DNA of 64,000 nucleotides from Massilia sp. W12 (GTDB lineage: Bacteria; Pseudomonadota; Gammaproteobacteria; Burkholderiales; Burkholderiaceae_D), in assembly GCF_037300705.1 (NCBI RefSeq), contig NZ_CP147776.1:1860001-1924000 (forward strand). Reading direction: 5' to 3'. This document shows positions 35,101 through 44,100 of this stretch, piece by piece (within the stretch, counting starts at the first letter, position 1; each line of letters begins with the position of its first letter). Under the pieces are notes generated by a model. That model saw nothing but the letters and a program-made list of their open reading frames with translations, was not told where the DNA came from and did no database searches. Position numbers and translations under genes: made by a program.

Positions 35101-38100
35101 CAATCCATCATCCAGTATCAGGGAGGTGTTGGTGAGGGTCAGCGTGCCGGCGGAAATATTGCCTCGGCCTTTGATTTCCAATGAATCCAGATTGCCAGAA
35201 CCATTGTTGTAATCAAACCAGCCTATGCCATCCTCTGCAAAACTGAGAGAGCCGTCTTGCATGTCCAATACGGCTTTTCCTTCAATATCAAGCGGATTGC
35301 CATAGTAGCCGCGCTGGGTGAGGATTGTGCCGGCATTCAGCAAGGTTCGATCAGCCAAGAATGCTATGCTGTTGTTGCCGCCAATGGTCAGAGTAGCGCC
35401 TTTGCTAATCGAGGTAGTTCCTCCACCACTCATCCAGCCGCCTGACCATTGATTGTTGGCGCCATTCAGGCGCAGTGTGCCTGAACCAGCTATTTGGCCT
35501 TCGGTAAAGCTGAAGTTCCCTGTCACTTCAAGCTGATCGGAAATGGTGAGGTTGGCGCCGGCCAGTTTGAGATTGCCATTAAAGTTCACTGGCGAATTCC
35601 AGTTGGCCTGACCGGAGCCCAGCGACAGTGAACTTACAGAGATATTGCCTTGCGCTGCAATATTGCCACTGCCGTAGAACTGCAGCGCGCCGCCAAGCTG
35701 CAATCCATCATGAAGTATGAGGGAAGTATTGGTAAGGCTGAGTGAGCCGGCTTCAATATTGCCTTGACCTTTGATTTCCAGCGAATCCGTATTGCCGGAG
35801 CCGTTGTGGTAATCAAACCAGCCAATGCCATCTTCAGCGAAACTCAGTGTGCCGCCTTGCATGTCCAGCATGGCTTTACCATCAAAATCGAGCGGGTTGC
35901 CAGTGTAGCCCCGTTTGGTGATGATCGAACCGGCATTCAGCAGGGTTCTATCAGCCCAAAAGGCAAGACTGTTAGTATTGGGGTTGCCGCCAATGGTCAG
36001 CGTGGCGTCTTTGCCGATCTGAGTTGTCCCTCCACCGCTCATACGCCCGCCAGTCCATTGATTTCCTGATCCATACAGTCGCAGGGCGCCTGCGCCATCC
36101 AATTGGCCATTGCTTAAAATAAAATCGCCGATCACATCAATTTGGCTGGAAGCGGTGAGATTGACGCCATCGAGTTTCAGCTTGCCGTTGAAGGTCAAAG
36201 GCGCATCCCAACTCGCCTGACCACCAGCCAGCGTCAAGGCGCCAACAGTGACATTGCCTTGCGCCGCAATATTTCCGCTGCCATTCACAAGCACGGCGCC
36301 GCTTAACTGCAAGCCGTCAGCCAACTTGAGAGAAGTGTTGTACAGATAGAGCGTGCCATTGGTAATTTGGCCTTGTCCCTTGATTTCCAGTGAATCCGTA
36401 TCGCCGGAGCCGTTGTAGTAATCAAACCAGCCAATGACATCTTCAGCAAAGCTCAGTGAACCTCCCTGCATCTCCAGCACGGCTTGGCCGTCTAAATCCA
36501 CCGGATGTCCATAGTAGCCGCGCTGGGTGACAATGGTTCCGGCATTTTCCAGGGTGCGATCGCCCCAGTAGGCAAGCGAGGCGTTATTGCCGCCAATTTG
36601 CAGCGTCGCATTTTGGCCGATGCGGGTGACGCCGCCGCCTGTCATGCGCCCGCCAGTCCACTGATTATTGGCGCCATGCAAACGCAGCACGCCAGCGCCA
36701 TCCAGTTGGCCATTATTAAAAATGAAATCGCCGTTGACATCAATTTGGCTGGAAGCGGTGAGATTGCCGCCATCGAGTTTGAGCTTGCCGTTAAAGGTTA
36801 AGGGAGCATCCAAATTCGTCTGCCCCCCACCCAGCGCCAAGGTGCTGACTGAAATATTGCCCTGAGCGCTAATCTCGCCGCTGCCGCTCACCAGCACTGC
36901 GCCATTAATTTGCAAGCCGTCCGCCAGTTTGAGCGATGTATTGCTGAGGTTGAGCGCGCCAGCGACAATCTGGCCTTGCCCCTTGATTTCCAGTGAATCC
37001 GTATTGCCCGAACCATTGTAGTAATCTGACCAGCCTATGCCATCCTGTGCAAAGCTGAGCGAGCCGCCTTGCATATCCAACACCGCCCGGCCTTCAAAGT
37101 CCACCGGGTGGCCATAGTAACTGCGTTGGGTGATGATGGTTCCGGCATTTTCCAGGGTCCGATCGCCCCAGTAGGCGAGATAGGCGCTATCGCCACCAAT
37201 TTGCAGCGTCGCATTTTGGGCGATGCGGGTGACGCCGCCGCCTGTCATGCGCCCGCCAGTCCACAGGTTGTCAGTGCCGTTGAGTTGCAGGCTTCCTGTT
37301 CCGCTTAAAACGCCACCGGATTGCTTATAAGTTCCTTGAATGATGGCGGCGCCGGCAATCGAGAATTCACCATTCAATAAATGCAATTCACCTTGCAGAT
37401 CGAGATTGCCGACCTGCGCCTTGCCGTTTGAAATGCTGAGTATGGCGCCCGGGTCCAGATTGATGCCCACATCATCCGACTCTGTGGGCAGGCGGCCAGC
37501 GCTCCAATTCGCTGCATTGCTCCAATCGCCACCCGCACTATTGAGCCACTCATTGGTATAACGCTGCACTGTGAAATGCAGGTCCGCCGGCGCGCTGGCG
37601 ATAGGGTTGCCAGCCGTGTCACTGATTTTTTCTGCGTCAAAATGTACGGTGTAATGGCCGATGGCAAACTGTGCAAAGCTCAGTTGCACTTGGCGGCCAT
37701 CAAGTCGGAATTGGATATTTTGTGGCGGCACGGCTTGCCCACGCTCATCCAGGACGGTGATGGCGCCGGTGTTGAATTTACTCTGATCCAGCGGCTCTGA
37801 GAAATTCAAGCGGAGATTACGGAAGCTGGCTCCGACTTTCATGCCTTCTGTCACATTTGCGCTTTGCAAGACAGGCGGCGTGGTATCCCTGATTAATTCC
37901 ACAATGATGGGGCTTGAGCTGCTGACATTGCCGCCGGTATCCGTGGCGCGCACCGCCAGGCTGACTGTGCTGCCGCCATTGGCGGCAATGCTCGGCAGCG
38001 CAGCGCGCAAATCAAAGGGGAAGGAAATGTCATTGCTGACGGCTTTGCCATTGACCAGCAATTCCACATTGCCGACTTGCACATCATCCCGGATCAAGGC

Positions 38101-41100
38101 TGAAAGCGAGATGCTGGAGCCTTCAACCACTTGCAAACCAGCTTGATTCGGGTCTTGATCTATCGCAGAGCTATCCACCTCAACTGTAGGCGGCAAGCCC
38201 TTATTATCAAACGGCCGGTAGTTGACGATTTGCAAACCGCCGCTGCCATCCGCCACATAGGCGATGCCGCCGCCAATGGCGACATCCATCGGCGCCGCCG
38301 GCAAATTGTAGCGGGTGATGAATTTTCCAGTGTCTGTCGGGTCGGAGACATCCATCACATCCAATGCATTGCCAAGCAATGAGCCAACAGATACGGCTAA
38401 GCCTGAGCCATTAGCGGCAATCGCGCCGCCTTGCACATTGTTTGCGTCAATGCCGGACAGTAAGACCGGATTGGCCGGATTGCTGACATCCACCGTGGCG
38501 AAACCACCGCCAAAGCCAGTGGTGCTGCCAATATAGGCAATCTTGCCGCCGACAAACAGCTTGCCGCCAGTCGGCAGGTTGGACAATGCGCCGCGTTTGA
38601 TGATTTCGCCAGCGCGCATTTCCATGGCGATCAGTGTGCCTTGTTCGGTGGTGGCGTATAAATGACTTCCCTCACGCGCCAGACTGCGAATGGCGGAATT
38701 GCCGGTGCTGAACTGTCCCAGATTTTCCCCGGTCAACACATCATAACTGAACAGGCTGGCGTCTTTGCTGGCATAGAGAATGCCGTCAAAGATTTCGACT
38801 TGGGTGAAGTTGCCAGGGATGGTGCGAATTATTTGCGGCGCGAGCGCATTTTTAACATCAACCAAGCTTAGTCCATTGTTACCCGTAGAGACTGCCGCAA
38901 CGCCAGCCTTGTCATCTACCGCAACGTCAGAAGCGAACCCACCCAGACTGAGTTTGGATATCAGCGTTGGCTTGGAAAACTGGGTGACGTCAGCGATTGC
39001 CAAACCTGCATTGCCATTTGCGATGTAGGCCAGTTTTGTTGTGGCGTTATTGCTTCCGCTCAGTGTGATCGCTGTGGCATTGCCATTGAGCGGAAGAGAA
39101 GAGACGATGCCGGTCGCAACCGGGAGGTTGTCTATGGGGTCGGTTCCTTGCTTTATTTCTCTGTAATCTGAAATTCCATCATTATCAGTATCGACTTGGT
39201 CTTGCTTGGAACCGATAATCTGTTCCGCCATATCAGATAGCCCATCATTGTCGGAGTCATCAGTCTGATGTGCTAAAAAGATTTGAGGGATTATTGTTGG
39301 GACTCCAGTTGGAGAAGATCTGAATGTAGTAAGACCAACGCTGCCAGTTTCAGGGTCTAGTACTGACAATGAATAAATCATGTCAGGGGCCAGTTGCCAA
39401 CTGATCCCATTTCCTTGCAAATAAGAAAACCGCTCAATAGATCCATTTTGGCTAGTGAGCATACCAAATAGTTTCTGGTTCCCCGAAACTGGAACCTGAT
39501 TTGAATCCATGCTCTTAATTAGCTGTGATGTATATGCAAAATAATCACTAAGGCTAGCCAGAACGTCGAAAGAAAGAGTTGCAATGTTCTTGGCATTCTT
39601 GATGTTTTCATGCAAAACATGCAACCGAGCCATTGCTTCAGCCATAGTTTTTACATCTGAAACTGATAGTGAATTGATTTTATCCGCAGAATAGTTGCCG
39701 TTTGTTACATTTTCAATGCGCCTGACTAATTCTATATACTCATTAATATAGCCAGACTGGAGGTTTAACTCATCTCTGAAATTCGATATCCGGTGATCAA
39801 CTTCAGTTCTATCACGCCCAGCCAACGATAAAATTGGATGATTTGCACTGCATGCTGCACGAGCTGCTTCAGATTCATTGATTGCTCTATTGAGATCTCT
39901 ACCATCCATGAACAATGATGTAGTGATAGACCAGAGGCCTTGAATAGCAACCGTTGCAAGTTTTACTTGTGGAATAAAAGATACCAAACTAAGTGCTGCC
40001 GTGACGCCTGAAAGTAATTTTTCGCTAGTGGTCGCATCTGGGTCGCGAAGGGTATTATAAAAGTTAATGGCATCATTGGCTGCTGTTGCTATTGAAATAA
40101 TCGGATTTAATTTCTTTCCAATTACTTCGGCAGCACTTAAAGAAGCACCGGCTATATCCATGCCAACATTGATACCAGCTTTTGTTGCTTTTAGATTGGC
40201 ATAAGACTCGTCCGGGCAGTTTTGTGGCGGAGGAGTCGTTTGCCCTCCGGAAGATGGGGAACCTGGCGGCACCAACCCATGCCACCCCGGCGCTGTCACC
40301 CCCGCCCCTTCATCCGACACCACCGTTTTTCCATCAGCCGACACCGTTGCCGTGCCATTGATCACCAAACGCCCGGTTGTGTGATCAAAACTCAGCACAT
40401 TCAACTTCGTTCCTGGCGCGGCATGAAATACATTCGGGAAGGTGATTTGCACCGGTTGTGCGAATGCCGTCACGCCAGGCGCTTGAATTGTGATGTCGAA
40501 AGTATGTTGCATCACGCCCGGCGGCAACATGTCTTTGACCAGTTCCGGCGGCACAGTCGCGACGCCGATTTGCGGCGCGGCAATCTGGCGCCCGTTCTCA
40601 TCCAGCGCACTGCCGGGTTGAACCGTCAATGTGAGTTGACTGCGCTGCTCATCCGTCAAGCCGATATTGCCTGCCGCTTGCGCAGTGATCACACTGGGCT
40701 GGGTGGCGCTGGTTTGTTGCAAGGCGCTCGTCAATACACGCGGCAAATACACTTCGCTGCGTTCAAAATTGGCGGCGCGCGATTCGCGTGCGCCCATGCT
40801 GCCCATCACGGTATTCGTAATACCGGGCGCAAGCTCGATATCCATTACCATTTCAGGCCAAAACACGCCCTCCGGCGCATTGCTTGAGGTGCGCCCATCC
40901 ACCACCAGCTTGACTGTCCCCACCGGCACATTATTGAGTTCAAAATAGCCATTGGCATCGGTGTACGCCACCAGATTTTCAAGGCCCAGAATGCTGACTC
41001 TGGCGTGGGCAATCGGATTTAAAAACACATCATCGGCGGTGTGAATCACCCCGTCCGGCCCGCGCCGGATATCATCAAACGTGCCGGGTTTCAAATCCGC

Positions 41101-44100
41101 ACCGGGGTCCACCACCCGGCCAATCAACTTCGTTCCCAATACAGGGGATAGACTGACGGTGGTGAAGCTGATGCTGCGCAAGCCGCCCGGGGCGCCATTG
41201 CCATCCGCATCCAATAAAGCGCCATCTGCCGCGGCGCGGATCAAATCGCCGCGCACATGCAAATTCACCACGCTGCCGCCCGGCATGGCTTCATGCAAGA
41301 ACAGCCAGGCATAACTGCCATCGCTGGCCGTCACAATATTCGCGCCAAGCTTGCGCCCATCCGGGCCGGTGGCATAAAAACTGTCGCCATTCAAGCTGGC
41401 CGTATCGACTGCGCGCGAAAAGTTGATTTTCGGATGAAAAGTGCTGCCAACATCGGTGCTGCCATGCGCCGGGCTTAATTCGGTGATGGTCAACGGGGCC
41501 AGCGCGTTGACCTGCACCAAACGGCTGAGTGTGGCGCGGTTGCCGGCGCTATCCAGTGCGCTGATGCTGAGTGTGTGACTGCCGGGGCTGAGATTGCGCC
41601 AATCCAGCGTTTGGGCAAAGTTGTTGCGCCCATCAAAAATCATGCTGCGCCATGCGCCATCATCAAAGCGGTAACGCAATTCTTGCAGTGCGCCGCCACT
41701 CGGATCGGCAACGCCGCTTAATACGCTGTTGGCGTTGAGCACGTCGCCATCTTGAATGCTGCTCAGGCTCAGTATTGGGGCCTTGGTATCCAAAATAAAG
41801 CTGCGCTGCATGAGGGGGCTTTGATTGCCAGCCGCATCTTGTGCGATGATCGTCAGGCTGTGCGCGCCATCCCGGCTGCCATCCAAGGCAAAATCGGTGC
41901 GGATGCTGAAATTGCCATTCGCTTGCAATGGCAGGTTTTGCAATGGACCATCATCAATCCGGTATTGCGCACTGGCGACGCCGGACAGATTATCTAAAAT
42001 TTGCCCGCTGAAGACAGGATTGACAGCACTGGCGGCTGCAGAATCCGCCAACATCAGCGCCGGCGCCTGTGTGTCTGCCGACAAACGGAAACGCTCCAAT
42101 ACGGTGGCGGCAACCCGGGTGCCGATTTGCTTGCCTGCCACATTATCCAGGCTGAAGTGAATGCCGCCATAAATCCGGCTGGCCCCGGCCTCTTCAGCCG
42201 CTTGCTTAAAGCTGGTGAAGCTGCGCACCACATTCGGCAAGGTGCTGCTGGTGGTGGAAAAGGCGACTTGCTCACCAAATGCCGCCGTTAACACTTCCGC
42301 TGCCGCCGCGCTGAAAGTGGAGTGGCCTGAAACATAGCTGGGATGTGCAGGCGTTATCAAGAATGGCGTCCAGTTTGCCTCTTTGGCTGTGGCGGGATTG
42401 TTATCGAGGTCTGCCTGTTGAATCGCAGTCACCGGGCGCCAAAAATCATAGCTGTATTTTGCGTCCCAGGCGGCAATCGCTGCGTCTGCTAAGGCCACAT
42501 TCAATTGCGCAAACAAGCGGGCGTTTGCCGCCAGGCTGTTGCCCTTGGCTTTGGCGACATCAGCGGCGATCTGGTTCCAGTGCCCGGGTGGGGTTACGCT
42601 GCCGCCGCCATCTGCCCAAAACAGCGCCTGCTGGGTTTGGTCCGGAGTGCGTGTGGCGCTATTGGCGCTGCCCAGGGTTTTCACTTCATTCAGCGCCGCT
42701 GCATATTCAGCCGAATCCAGTGCGGCCGGGGCAGTGGGCCGGAATTGCGAAGCAGAATTGAGCGCAAATGGCACAACCTGTCCCCATTGTGGCTCTTGTG
42801 CGGTTAAATAGGCTGGGCCGGTAGGCCGCCACTGACCGGCCTGGGGGCCGCCATCATCGTTGGCATAATTTAAATAGCCGTCACGCGCGCGTATGGCGAC
42901 CACTGCGTCTGCAATGTTTTGACCGAGCTGCAGGCCGGCGCTTTTGGCCGCCCCATCAGCTATCGACGCCAAGGAAGTGGCCAGCGCAGCATCCAATTCC
43001 ACTCTTTGCGTCGGATAAAGCAAGTACAGCACGCGATATGCCGCCATTGAGGCTGCCGCATCAGCGGCAATCGGGCCGGAGACGGATTGCTGCACTAAAA
43101 ATGCCGGCGTGCCTTCAATGGCCGCCAGCGTGTCGTAAACGGCGAGGCTTTGCAAAGCCAGGATCCGTGTCGCCACCGGTGGCGCGGTGACATCGCGCTG
43201 GATGGTGCGCAAGGCAATCATATTCCAGTTCAGCACCGCATCAGACTGGCTCTGTGCTACACGGGTAAAGCTGCGGGTCGTCTGGCTTTGATTGCCGGCA
43301 GCATCGGTGAACGTGAATTCCAGCGTATTCAGCCCGGGCGCCAGAGCCACGCCTGCCAGTTGAAAGCTGCCGTTTTGGCTCGCTAGCGCACTCAGATTTT
43401 GCGCGTTCACACTGACGCTGCTTGCAGCTTCAGTGGCGCCGCGCAACAGCACTGAAGCTGCGCTGGTTTGGCTGCTGTCGCCATTGAGCGAATCTGATAA
43501 GGCCAAGCCAAGCTCACCGATCACAGGGGCGCTGGTATCCAAGACAAAGTGCAAATCAAATGGGGCGCTTTGATTGCCGGCGCTATCGCTGGCGATTACG
43601 CGCAAGAAGTGTGCGCCATCCGCCAGTTGACCACCTGCCAGGCTGTCAAGCAAGCCACGCTCAAGCGTAAAACGGCCATCAGCTTGCAAACGTCCGGTAA
43701 TGTTCTGAAAGGCGGCGTTGGGGCCGGGATTGAGCGCTACAAGCAGTTGCGCCACACCGCCAGCATCGCTGATTATGCCGCTGATCTCGACCTGGTTGGT
43801 GATGCCATCGCGATTGGAGCGCCCACTGTCATTCACTAAAGCTGCAGCCGCCACTGGCGCGACCCGGTCGGCTGTAACAGTTGCAAATTGCGGCAGGCTG
43901 GCGGGGTTGCGCAACACGCCGCCGATGCTCACGGTTGCGGGAAAGGCTGGCGCGATAACACTGCTGCCGCTCATTTGCGCGCCGACGATAAATTCCTGTA
44001 TGCGTTGGGCGCCAGCGCCCAATTGGCGGTCGTTGCCATCAGAAAAAATGCTGTTGACAGGATCAATGCCGGCCAGAATTTGGCTGTCCAGCAGACTGCC

